Shown in pieces: positions 43,480-54,145 of a stretch of DNA of 64,000 bases. Both the position numbers and the translations under genes were made by a program. The notes under the pieces are model-generated. The model did no database searches. It saw only the letters and a program-made list of their open reading frames with translations, and had not been told where the DNA came from. Every line of letters begins with the position of its first letter. Within the stretch, counting starts at the first letter, position 1. The DNA is from Lithobates sylvaticus (taxonomy: Eukaryota; Chordata; Amphibia; Anura; Ranidae): the NCBI GenBank assembly GCA_028564925.1, contig CM053030.1, forward strand, positions 4,945,604-5,009,603. The letters run 5' to 3'.

Positions 43480-45046
43480 TTAACCACTTTCAGCCCCGGA
43501 CCAAATTTGCAGCCAAAGGACCAGGCCCCTTTTTGTGATTCGGCACTGCGTCGCTTTTAACTGACAATTGCGCGGTCGTGCGACGTGGCTCCCAAACAAA
43601 ATTGACGTCCTTTTTTCCCCACAAATAGAGCTTTCTTTTGGTGGGTATTTGATCACCTCTGCGGTTTTTATTTTTTGCACTATAAACAAAAAAGAGCGAC
43701 AATTAAAAAAAAAAAAAAATAAATAAAAAAAAAAAACGCATTATTTTTTATTTTTTGCTATAATAAATATTCCCCCAAAAATATATAAAAAAAAAAATTT
43801 TTTTCTCAGTTTAGGCCGATACATATTCTTCTACATATTTTTTGGTAAAAAAAAAAGAAAAAAAGAAAAATCGCAATAACCGATTATTGATTGGTTCGCG
43901 CAGAAGTTATAGCGTTTACAAGATAGGGGATAGTTTTATAGCATTTTTATTAATAATTTTTTTTTAATTGGTAATGGCGGCGATCAGCGTTTTTATTGTG
44001 ACTGCGACATTATGGCGGACACATCGGACATTTGTGACACATTTTTGGGACCATTGTCAATTATACAGCAATCAGTGCCATTTAAATGCATTGATTCCTG
44101 TATAAAATGACACTGGCAGTGAAGGGTTAACCAGGGGGTGGCAGTGTAGGGGTTAAGTATGCCTAGGGGCGTGTTTCTTATTGTGGGGGGGCGTGGCTGT
44201 CAGCTAGTGAATGCTGATCTCTGCTCCAATCACAGGGAGCAGAGATCGGCGTCACTAGTTGCTAGGCAGAACGGGGAGATGCAATCTATTTCCGCATCTC
44301 CCCGTTCTGCCTTCCCGTGAGACGATCGCGGGTGTCTCCGCGGCGATCGCGTCTGCGGGACCCGCGACTGGCCTCACGGGGGTCCCGCGCTCCTGATGGC
44401 ACGGACGGCATTAAAGCGGTTCGGCACACATTTTATTTAGTAAATCTCTTTGCCTTCCAAATCAGGCAAAGAGTACTAAATGAAATGTGTTTTTTTTTTT
44501 TTTTTTCACTTACCTTGTAATCAATGACTTCCGGTCCTCTGTCTCTGCGGGGGGGGCGGGGTCTGTGCGGGGATCCTCGTCACGACGCACTGTCTCCTGG
44601 GATCTGGTGTCATTGATCCCAGGAGCCTGTGCGGGCATCTTCCGAAATCTCGCGAGATGTCGGCAGATGTGCCGACATCTCGTGAGATTTCGGAGAACGT
44701 GAGCTGCACTTTGCCGTTACTGCGCACGCGCGAGTAACGGCGGTGCATGCTGGGCCATCTAAAGTGCCTGTGGGGTTTCACATGCCCACAGGCAAGATGG
44801 CCCCCAGCACAAAAGAAGAAGATAAAGAACTTCATCGGACGAAAACCGGCAGCGATCACGAATGAAGATGAACAGGTGAGTCCCCTAATTTTCCTATTAC
44901 CCCTAGGCATATTCCCCAAAAAAAAAAAAAAAAAAAAAAAACCCCGTGCAGAACCGCTTTAAGGAGAGACTTATATATACGCCCTCCTGCCTGTCCGTGC
45001 CATTCTGCCGACGTATATCGTCGTGCGCCGGTCGGGAACCGGTTAA
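43480..45046 (-). mobile_element. TTAA-flanked short DNA transposon, copy C, reverse, with nested insert
   Basis: TTAACCACTTTCAGCCCCGG at the left and GTCGGGAACCGGTTAA at the right, with TTAA at 43480-43483 and 45043-45046. It is the reverse complement of copies A and B. Removing the nested element at 44411-44962 leaves about 1015 bp. Confidence 0.85.
44411..44962. mobile_element. Nested TTAA-flanked short DNA transposon (about 552 bp)
   Basis: TTAAAGCGGTTCGGCACAC and GTGCAGAACCGCTTTAA are inverted repeats with TTAA at both ends, lying inside copy C. Internal poly-T and poly-A runs and a CGAAATCTCGCGAGATGTCG palindromic stretch (about 44642) are present. It is the youngest layer of a three-level nest. 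Confidence 0.85.
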
Positions 45047-45282
45047 CTACAGAGTTTGAAGTTTGGGGGACCTATGGCTGCAAATGGGCACAGTGAGGCT
45101 GCAAATGGGCATTGTTGAACCTCTTTTCCACTTACAGTAGCTGCGCATTTCTCACCCTAGGCTTATACTCGAGTCAATAAGTATTCCCCGTTGGTAAAAT
45201 TAGGTGCCTCGGATTATATTCGGGTCGGCTTATACTCGAGTATATACAGTATGTATTTTTTTTTCTTTATTATTATTACACG

Positions 45283-47110
45283 CAGTTGTGCTCGTAAGTT
45301 TACACACCCTGGCAGAATTTATGATTTCTTGCCCATTTATCAGAGAATATGAATGATTTCTTTCACTCATGGTTATGCCGCGTTCACACGGTCGGACCTT
45401 GTCGTCGGAAAGTCGTCTGTAGGCTCCATCGAAGTTTCCCATCGGAATTTCGGTCACACAAAAAATTTGAGACCTGGTTCTCAAATTTTCAGACAACAAA
45501 ATCCGTTGTCGTAAATGCCGATCGCGTGTACACAATTCCAAAACGCAACAAAGTGCCACGCATGCTCGGAATCAAGCAGAAGAGCCGCTCTGGCTATTGA
45601 ACTTCATTTTTCCTCGGCTCGTCGTTGGTCTTGTACATCACCGCGTTCTTGACGTTCGGAATTTCCGACCAACTTTGTGTGACCCGTGTGTATGCAAGAC
45701 AAGTTTTAGCCAACATCCATCGGGAAAAAAAAAAAAAACTGGATTTTGTTGTCGGAAAATCCGATCGTGTGTACCGGGCATTAGTGTTTGGCTGAAGCCA
45801 TTTATTTTCAATCAACTGTGTTTTACTTTTTATATCATAATGACAACAGAAACTACCCAAATGACCCCGATAAAAAGCCCCGGTGATTTTGCCCTGATAA
45901 CATACACACAAGTTATCACAAAGGGGTTTGAATGACTATTAAAGGGAACCCTCCTCACCTGTGATCTGTTTGTAATTAGTGTGTATAAAAGGTCAATGAG
46001 TTCCTGGACTCCTGACAGACCCTTGTATCTTCCATCCAGTGCTGCACTGACGTTTCTGGATTCTGAGTCATGGGGAAAGCAAAAGAATTGTCAAAGGATC
46101 TGCGGAAAAGGTAGTTGAACTGTATAAAACAGGAAAGGGATATAAAAAGATATCCAAGGAATTGAGAAGCCAATCAGCAGTGTTCAAACTCTAATCAAGA
46201 AGTGGAAAATTAGGGGTTCTGGTGACACCAAACCACGGTCAGGTAGACCAACTAAAATTTCAGCCACAACTGCCAGGAAAATTGTTCGGGATGCAAAGAA
46301 AACCCACAAATACCTTCAGGTGAAATACAGGACTCTCTGAAAACATGGGGTGTGGCACAAGATGCACAATAAGGAGACACTTGAAGAAAGATGGGCTGCA
46401 TGGCCGAGTCTCCAGAAGAAAGTCATTACTACGGAAATGCCACAAAGTATCCGCTTACAATACGCCAAACAGCACAGAGACAAACCTCAAACCTTCCGCC
46501 ACAAAGTCATTTGGAGAGATGAGACCAAAATTGAGCTTTTTGGCCACAACCATAAACACTACATTTGGAGAGGAGACAACAAGGCCTATGATGAAAGGTC
46601 CACCATCCCTACTGTGAAACACGGCGGTGAATCGCTGATGTTTTAGGGATGTGTTAGCTACAAAGGAAATTTGGTCAAAATTAACAGCAAGATGAATGCA
46701 GAATGTTATCAAAAAATACTGGAGGAACATTTCATTCATCAGCCAGGAAGCTGCGCATGGGACAGACTTGGACATTCCAACATGACAATGACCCAAAACA
46801 CAAGGCCAAGTCCACCTGTCATTGGCTACAGCAGAATAAAGAGAAGGTTCTGGAGTGGCCAATCTCAGTCTCCTGACCTCAATATCATTGGAGCCCCTCC
46901 GGGGAGATCTCAGACGTGCCGTTCATGGAAGACAGACCAACAATTTCCAGGAACTGGAGGCTTTGTGCCAAGAGGAATGGGCAGCTTTACCATCTGAGAA
47001 GATAAGAGCCTCATCCACAAATACCACAAAACACTTCAAGCCGTCATTGACGGTAAAGGGGGCAATACACGGGATTAATAACTGGGGTATGTAAACTTTT
47101 GATCAGGGTG
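45283..47110 (+). mobile_element. Tc1-like transposon, broken, right inverted repeat missing
   Basis: The left end CAGTTGTGCTCGTAAGTTTA is followed by the long 5' inverted repeat (interrupted by a nested element) and a transposase start at about 46070 (MGKAKELSKDLRKR, then a stop). Later open pieces carry TRCTIRRHLKKDGLHGRVSRRK (46345-46617), VKHGGES, QNTRPSPP and SPDLNIIGA segments in shifting frames. Several frameshifts are present. The right side stops shortly after GGTATGTAAACTTTTGATCAGGG, so the 3' inverted repeat is lost. Confidence 0.93.
45376..45780. mobile_element. Harbinger-like short transposon nested in Tc1 (405 bp)
   Basis: The ends TGCCGCGTTCACACGGTCGG and CCGATCGTGTGTACCGGGCA are inverted repeats, flanked by TTA on both sides (45373-45375 and 45781-45783). 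The 3-bp TTA duplication fits Harbinger/PIF. Removing it restores contiguous Tc1 5' repeat sequence (CTCATGGTTAGTGTTTGGC). Confidence 0.88.
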
Positions 47111-47457
47111 GGCGTGCTGTACATAACCCCCTCCCCCCCGCCGCTGCCTCAGTACTCCTCTCAGGAGACCTCAGTCCTGATACGAGCAGTGGGAGGAGTT
47201 ATGCAAATATCAAAAGGATGAGTGGGTGTTCCTAGACAGGCTCGATTTACATAGGTAACGCCCACATGTGATGCTGAACCTCCACCTGAAGTCCAGCAAA
47301 TACATAGAAAATAAAACAAAAGTATCAGTTTATTTATATTATTGTGACATCGGGATGAGGATTGAGAAATCAGGGAGAGGAAGAATAAAACTGGAACGTG
47401 TCAGAGATATAAAAGAGTTAATGAATAACAGGTGTGCTCCACCCAAATTCGAAAACA
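47111..47457. other. Intron 1, unassigned
   Basis: C-rich stretch 47127-47140, then low-copy AT-rich sequence. No exon or element ends recognised. Confidence 0.4.
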
Positions 47458-47720
47458 GCCTCGGCCCCACCCTCCGTGACCTCAACTGAGCTTCCACCCT
47501 TCTATCCTGCCCCACCCCCCCATGACCCCACCTGAGCTTTCCACCCTTCTATCCTGCCCCACCCCCCATGACCTCAACTGAGCTTCCACCCTGCCCCACC
47601 CTCCATGACCCCACCTGAGCTTTCCACGCTTCCACCCTGCCCCACCCGAGCTTTCACGCTTCTATCCAGCCTCACCTGAACTTGCACGCTCCTATCTGGC
47701 CCCACCCTCCATGGCCTCAC
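47458..47720. repeat. Degenerate tandem repeat of about 40-55 bp
   Basis: Five or six imperfect units based on CCCACCCTCCATGACCTCAC plus CTGAGCTTCCACCCTTCTATC, with internal deletions. Confidence 0.8.
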
Positions 47721-47994
47721 CTGCACTTCCATCTGCTTCACACAACTCATCTCTCTCAAACCATCTGACCCAAATCCGGCCCATCTCCTCCACTAATCCC
47801 GGGAGGGATCCGTCGTCTTTATGTACACCCCAAAATCCTTCTTGTACCCCTATTCTGTCGCAGTCATATCATTACGATAACCCCTCCTCCATCCACTGGA
47901 CTACAGGAACCCTGTGTGTTGGTGCACCATCCTGTAGATCGGGGGTCCCCAAACTATTCCGTAGGGCTATACTGTATAAGTATTTATAGGACAA
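47721..47994. other. Intron 1, unassigned low-copy sequence
   Basis: Short low-copy stretch between two arrays. No gene or element recognised. Confidence 0.4.
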
Positions 47995-48617
47995 AAAAAT
48001 TAAAAAACCCTTATATCAGGGGTCCCCGTCAGAGCCCCCCCCCCACAACTTACATCAGGGGTCCCCGTCAGAGCCCGCCCCCCTTACATCAGGGGTCCCC
48101 GTCAGAGCCCCCCCCCCCTTACATCAGGGTCCCCATCAGAGCCCGCCCCCCCCTTACATCAGGGGTCCCCGTCAGAGCCCCCCCATCTTACATCAGGGGT
48201 CCCCGTCAGAGCCCCCCCATCTTACATCAGGGGTCCCCGTCAGAGCCCCCCCATCTTACATCAGGGGTCCCCGTCAGAGCCCCCCCATCTTACATCAGGG
48301 GTCCCCGTCAGAGCCCCCCCATCTTACATCAGGGGTCCCGTCAGAGCCCCCCCATCTTACATCAGGGGTCCCCGTCAGAGCCCCCCCCCCCCCCATCTTA
48401 CATCAGGGGTCCCCGTCAGAGCCCCCCCATCTTACATCAGGGGTCCCCGTCAGAGCCCCCCATCTTACATCAGGGGTCCCCGTCAGAGCCCCCCATCTTA
48501 CATCAGGGGTCCCCATCAGAGCCCCCCCATCTTACATCAGGGGTCCCCGTCAGAGCCCCCCCAACTTACATCAGGGGTCCCCGTCAGAGCCACCCCAACT
48601 TACATCAGGGGTCCTCA
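47995..48617. repeat. About 35-bp minisatellite (ACATCAGGGGTCCCCGTCAG)n
   Basis: About 17 units of CTTACATCAGGGGTCCCCGT plus CAGAGCCCCCCCAT, with C-run length varying from 5 to about 14. The TACATCAGGGG core also forms the right half of the 34-bp array at 17387-18345. Open frames are artefacts. Confidence 0.95.
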
Positions 48618-49008
48618 TCAGTACACATTCACTTTGTATAGCCGGCCGTGGAGCTTCAAATCCTTAATAAAGGCAACCGATATGGTAGATCCCAAGGATG
48701 ACACCATCCAAATGATCGGAGATCTGAAGGGTAATGATGGAAGGTCTAGTGATGTGCAATCTCTGCATAGGGGCCAGACCAGGGGCCCACACAGGGGCCC
48801 ACACAGGGGCCAGACCAGGGGCCAGACCAGGGGCCAGACCAGGGGCCAGCACAGCTCCAGACATTCCACATCGCACAGTACAGCTTATCTGGCCCAAAAG
48901 CGGTTCTCCAAAAATAAACGACCAGCAAGAACATTCAATCGGTTTTCCAGAGTTCATCCACCAACCTCCGCTATCACGTGACGGGATCTTCCACATCCGC
49001 TTCTTTTA
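48618..49008. other. Intron 1 with a short 12-bp tandem repeat
   Basis: GGGGCCAGACCA or GGGGCCCACACA units, about seven, at 48772-48853. The surrounding sequence is low-copy and has no supported exon. Confidence 0.6.
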
Positions 49009-50455
49009 TTAAAGGGGAGGGCCACTGAAAAAAAAAAATATTTTTAAAAGTTAGCAGCTACAAACACTGTAGCTGCTGACTTTTAGCACACTTACCCGTC
49101 CATGTCGCCCGCGATGTCGGCCGATCCGTCCCTCGGCTCCCGGCGCCGCCATTCTATCTACCTTGTCGCCAGTGCTCTTCAACATCTACATTCGCCCACT
49201 CCTCAAAATCATCAGAAGATCAGACCTCGGCTTCCACTCATACGCTGACGACACGCAATTATATTTTCGGATCACCGGACAAAAAGACCATCATCAGCAA
49301 TTAGAAAACTGCCTCACTATGATAGACGACTGGATGACTACTAGCTCTCTTAAACTCAACGAAGCAAAAACAGAACTTCTTATTCTACATGCAAATCAAA
49401 ATTCCTGAACCAAGACCCCTTGGACACCTCCTACCATCTTTGGACAGACCATCTCCCCAAGGACCAAGGCCAAGAGTCTCGGAGTCATTTTTGACTCAGA
49501 CATGTCAATGGATGCACAAATAGGAGCAGTAGTCAGTGGATCTCACCATCTGCTCCGCCTGCTATGCAGACTCCTCCCCTTCATTCCAAAAAGGAGGACA
49601 AAGCAGTGGTAGTTGGAACGATCATTAATTCTCGACTTGACTGCGCAAACTCCCTTTACATAGGATTACCCCAATATCAACTTGCGCGCTTACAACTTAT
49701 CCAAAACACGGCGGCAAGACTGATAACAGGAAAAAAACCCTGGGAATCCATCTCCCCTCCCCTGAGGAACCTACATTGGCTAACCGTAAAGAATCGGGTC
49801 ACATTCAAGACCCTCTGCCTCACCCACAAATGCACCCATGGAGACGCTCCGCAATACCTTTGCGAGAAAATAAAAGACTACACACCCAATCGCAGTCTTC
49901 GATCGTCCGACCAAAACCTCCTCCTCATCCCCAAGTCCCGCTACAAATCAAAAGGGGGATTCGCTGTCCAAGGACCACGGCTATGGAACGCTCTACAGAC
50001 CGACATCCGCATGGAAGAAAACCATCAGGCCTTCAGGAAAAAACTCAAGACCGCCTCTTCTAAGAAGGGTGACAACAAAGCACCAATACAGCGCCTTGAG
50101 GCGATTCGGTTCGCATTGTAGCGCTATACAAATTATTCATTCATAAAGGGAAACAGGCAGTGGAGGATTGCGGCTTCACTGCCCACTTCCTACTGCGCAT
50201 GCGCGAGTCGCTTGGCGCTTTGTGAATGGGGCGCGCAATGTTCTGGGACACACAGAACACACCGCGCCACCTTCCCCAGAAGAAAACGCGAGGAGGAGAA
50301 GACCGAAGATCACCACGGAGTAGGAAGGGGCAGATTAGGACGATCTGCCTAGCAACAGGGATTTCTGATAAGTTTAAAAAAATAAAATAAAATTATTTTG
50401 ATTTTTTGGAAAATTTTTATGCCATTTTGTTTTTTAAGGCGGCCCTCCGCTTTAA
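49009..50455. mobile_element. TTAA-flanked short DNA transposon split by a LINE
   Basis: The left end TTAAAGGGGAGGGCCACTG and right end GGCGGCCCTCCGCTTTAA are inverted repeats with TTAA. An AGCAGCTACA to TGTAGCTGCT hairpin lies at 49052-49078. The LINE end at 49161-50143 interrupts it. The right half carries GCGCATGCGC at 50195-50204, also seen in the element at 26875-27283. Confidence 0.75.
49161..50143 (+). mobile_element. LINE 3' end, CR1/L2-type, 5'-truncated
   Basis: Reverse transcriptase C-terminal half. 49163-49408 reads LSPVLFNIYIRPLLKIIRR and SYADDTQLYF, the catalytic FADD-type motif of the CR1/L2 clade. After a frameshift, 49564-50121 reads NSRLDCANSLYIGLP, NTAARLITG, LHWLTVKNRVTFKTL and GPRLWNALQTDIR. 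The frame is broken at least twice near 49408-49564. It ends in a GCGCTATACAAATTATTCATTC-type tail. The 5' truncation is typical of LINE insertion. Confidence 0.9.
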
Positions 50456-50500
50456 GGATTTCCACAGCCGGCTATACAAATCAAACGTGTACTTCGACTC

Positions 50501-50530
50501 CTGAGGAAGCGCATTGTCGCGAAACACGTC
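50501..50530 (+). ncRNA. Second hammerhead-ribozyme-like core
   Basis: CTGAGGA, then A-GCG with CGC (loop CATTGT), then GAAAC and ACGTC. It has the same order of conserved parts as 10356-10385: CUGANGA, short stem II, GAAA, short stem III, GUC. Stem I can pair ACTC with GAGT if one A is bulged. The stem III palindrome is imperfect (ACACGT), so this is probably a decayed copy. Family context (Penelope-like or retrozyme) is inference. Confidence 0.45.
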
Positions 50531-50990
50531 AGAGTTTGTCAGCCTCGTATCTCCCGGCTAAGACCGGGATACCTCTACGGGATTGGTTCGGGGCTCTCTC
50601 ACCCCATTGGTAGCTTGTTTTCAGTATTCAATTTTACCCATCATCTTAGATTTTGTTGTTTGGTGCCTAAAAAGTCCATGTTTTCTCACATTATGCTTTA
50701 AATACAGAGATGAACGGTCCCCTATAGACATCAGGAACCCCTACATGTAATGTACAGAGATAGACGGTCCCCTATAGACACCGAGACTCCCTAAACATAA
50801 TATACAGATATAGACGCACCCTACAGACACTGATAATCCCTATACATTATATACAGATGATATGGACAGTCCCCAATAGACACTGAGATTTCCTCTGTAT
50901 TATATACAGAGATACAGGGTCCCCTATACACACCCCAACATCCCCTGTGCATTATATACAGACATGGAGGATCCCCTATAGACATCCGCT
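50531..50990. repeat. Degenerate tandem repeat leading into the poly-C array
   Basis: From about 50690, five or six units of about 50 bp share TACAGAGATAGACGGTCCCC and TATAGACACCGAGA. They look like the ancestral, diverged edge of the 34-bp poly-C array that follows. 50531-50690 is low-copy. Confidence 0.7.
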
Positions 50991-53900
50991 TACATTATAT
51001 ACAGACACAGACTGCCCCCCCCGTACATTCTATACAGACACAGACTGTCCCCCCCCGTACATTCTATACAGACACAGACTGTCCCCCCCCCGTACATTCT
51101 ATACAGACACAGACTGTCCCCCCCCGTACATTCTATACAGACACAGACTGTCCCCCCCCGTACATTCTATACAGACACAGACTGTCCCCCCCCGTACATT
51201 CTATACAGACACAGACTGTCCCCCCCCCGTACATTCTATACAGACACAGACGGTCCCCCCCCCGTACATTCTTTACAGACACAGACTGTCCCCCCCCCCG
51301 TACATTCTATACATACAAAGACTGTCCCCCCCCCCGTACATTCTATACAGACACAGACTGTCCCCCCCGTACATTCTATACAGACACAGACTGTCCCCCC
51401 GTACATTCTATACAGACACAGACTGTCCCCCCCCCCCCCCGTACATTCTATACAGACACAGACTGTCCCCCCCGTACATTCTATACAGACACAGACTGTC
51501 CCCCCCCGTACATTCTATACAGACACAGACTGTCCCCCCCCCCGTACATTCTATACAGACACAGACTGTCCCCCCCCCCGTACATTCTATACAGACACAG
51601 ACTGTCCCCCCCCCGTACATTCTATACAGACACAGACTGTCCCCCCCGTACATTCTCTACAGACACAGACTGTCCCCCCCACCGTACATTCTCTACAGAC
51701 ACAGACTGTCCCCCCCACCGTACATTCTCTACAGACACAGACTGCCCCCCCCCGTACATTCTCTACAGACACAGACTGTCCCCCCCCCCCGTACATTCTA
51801 TACAGACACAGACTGTCCCCCCCCGTACATTCTATACAGACACAGACTGCCCCCCCCCCGTACATTCTATACAGACACAGACTGTCCCCCCCCCCGTACA
51901 TTCTATACAGACACAGACTGTCCCCCCCGTACATTCTATACAGACACAGACTGTCCCCCCCCCGTACATTCTATACAGATACAGACTGTCCCCCCCCGTA
52001 CATTCTATACAGACACAGACTGTCCCCCCCCCGTACATTCTATACAGACACAGACTGTCCCCCCCCCGTACATTCGATACAGACTGTCCCCCCCGTACAT
52101 TCTATACAGACACAGACTGTCCCCCCGTACATTATATACAGACTGTCCCCCCGCTACATTATATACACACAGACTGCCCCCCGTACATTCTATACAGACA
52201 CAGACTGTATAGTCTGTGCGGGGAGGGGGGGACAGTCTGTGTCAGTATAGAATGTACGGGGGGCAGTCTGTGTGTATATAATGTAGCGGGGGACAGTCTG
52301 TATATAATGTACGGGGGGACAGTCTGTGTCTGTATAGAATGTACGGGGGGGACAGTCTGTATCGAATGTACGGGGGGGGGGGACAGTCTGTGTCTGTATA
52401 GAATGTACGGGGGGGGGACAGTCTGTGTCTGTATAGAATGTACGGGGGGGGGGGACAGTCTGTGTCTGTATAGAATGTACGGGGGGGGGACAGTCTGTGT
52501 CTGTATAGAATGTACGGGGGGGGGGGGGACAGTCTGTATAGAATGTACGGGGGGGGGACAGTCTGTATAGAATGTACGGGGGGGGACAGTCTGTGTCTGT
52601 ATAGAATGTACGGGGGGGGACAGTCTGTGTTTGTATAGTCTGTGCGGGGGGGGGGGACAAACACAGACTGTCCCCCCCCCCCCCGTACATTCTATACAGA
52701 CACAGACTGTCCCCCCCGTACATTCTATACAGACTGTCCCCCCCGTACATTCTATACAGACTGTCCCCCCCCCGTACATTCTATACAGACACAGACTGTC
52801 CCCCCCCCCGTACATTCTATACAGACACAGACTGTCCCCCCCCCCGTACATTCTATACAGACACAGACTGTCCCCCCCCCGTACATTCTATACAGACACA
52901 GACTGTCCCCCCCCCCCCGTACATTCTATACAGACACAGACTGTCCCCCCCCCCCCGTACATTCTATACAGACACAGACTGTCCCCCCCCCCCGTACATT
53001 CTATACAGACACAGACTGTCCCCCCCCCCGTACATTCTATACAGACACAGACTGCCCCCCCCCCCGTACATTCTATACAGACACAGACTGCCCCCCCCGT
53101 ACATTCTATACAGACACAGACTGCCCCCCCCGTACATTCTATACAGACACAGACTGTCCCCCCCGTACATTCTATACAGACACAGACTGTCCCCCCCGTA
53201 CATTCTATACAGACTGTCCCCCCCCGTACATTCTATACAGACTGTCCCCCCCCGTACATTCTATACAGACTGTCCCCCCCCCCCCGTACATTCTATACAG
53301 ACACAGACTGTCCCCCCCCGTACATTCTATACAGACACAGACTGTCCCCCCCGTACATTCTATACAGACACAGACTGTCCCCCCCCCGTACATTCTATAC
53401 AGACACAGACTGTCCCCCCCCCGTACATTCTATACAGACACAGACTGCCCCCCCCGTACATTCTATACAGACACAGACTGTCCCCCCCCCCCCGTACATT
53501 CGATACAGACTGTCCCCCCACTACATTATATATACACACACACACACACACACAGACTGTCCCCCCCCCGTACATTCTATACAGACACAGACTGTCCCCC
53601 CCCGTACATTCTATACAGACACAGACTGTCCCCCCCCCCCGTACATTCTATACAGACACAGACTGTCCCCCCCCCTTACATTCTATACAGACACAGACTG
53701 TCCCCCCGCCGTACATTCTATACAGACACAGACTGTCCCCCCCCCCGTACATTCTATACAGACACAGACTGTCCCCCCCGTACATTCTATACAGACACAG
53801 ACTGTCCCCCCCCCCGTACATTCTATACAGACACAGACTGTCCCCCCCCGTACATTCTATACAGACACAGACTGCCCCCCCGTACATTCTATACAGACAC

Positions 53901-54145
53901 AGACTGTCCCCCCCCCCGTACATTCTATACAGACACAGACTGTCCCCCCCCGTACATTCTATACAGACACACAGACTGTCCCCCCCGTACAGACTGCCCC
54001 CCCCCCCATACATTCTATACAGACACAGACTGTCCCCCCCCCCCCCCATACATTCTATACAGACACAGACTGCCCCCCCCGTACATTCTATACAGACACA
54101 GACTGCCCCCCCCCGCACATTCTATACAGACACAGACTGTCCCCC
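50991..54145. repeat. About 34-bp poly-C minisatellite, TACATTCTATACAGACACAG subfamily
   Basis: Units of TACATTCTATACAGACACAG plus ACTGT and a C run of 5 to 15, then G. Roughly 90 units. A block at about 52206-52660 is inverted (G-rich on this strand). The frames crossing it (up to about 1680 codons) depend on C-run length and have no start context or domain. Confidence 0.97.
52206..52660 (-). repeat. Inverted block inside the poly-C array
   Basis: Here the units read in reverse (GACAGTCTGTGTCTGTATAG plus AATGTACGGGG). TATAGTCTGTGCGGGG occurs near both edges (52207 and 52635). The block therefore has matching junctions and forms large inverted repeats with both neighbours. Confidence 0.93.

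Larger units (their letters stand above)
42991..45246. mobile_element. Outer short transposon with ATACTCGAGTATAAGCC ends, split by copy C
   Basis: The left end TATACTCGAGTATAAGCCGA (42993) and right end GGCTTATACTCGAGTATA (about 45245) are inverted repeats. Between them lies copy C (43480-45046). Without that insertion the outer element would be about 0.69 kb. Its left half contains a long hairpin (43160-43318). The superfamily is not determined. Confidence 0.7.
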
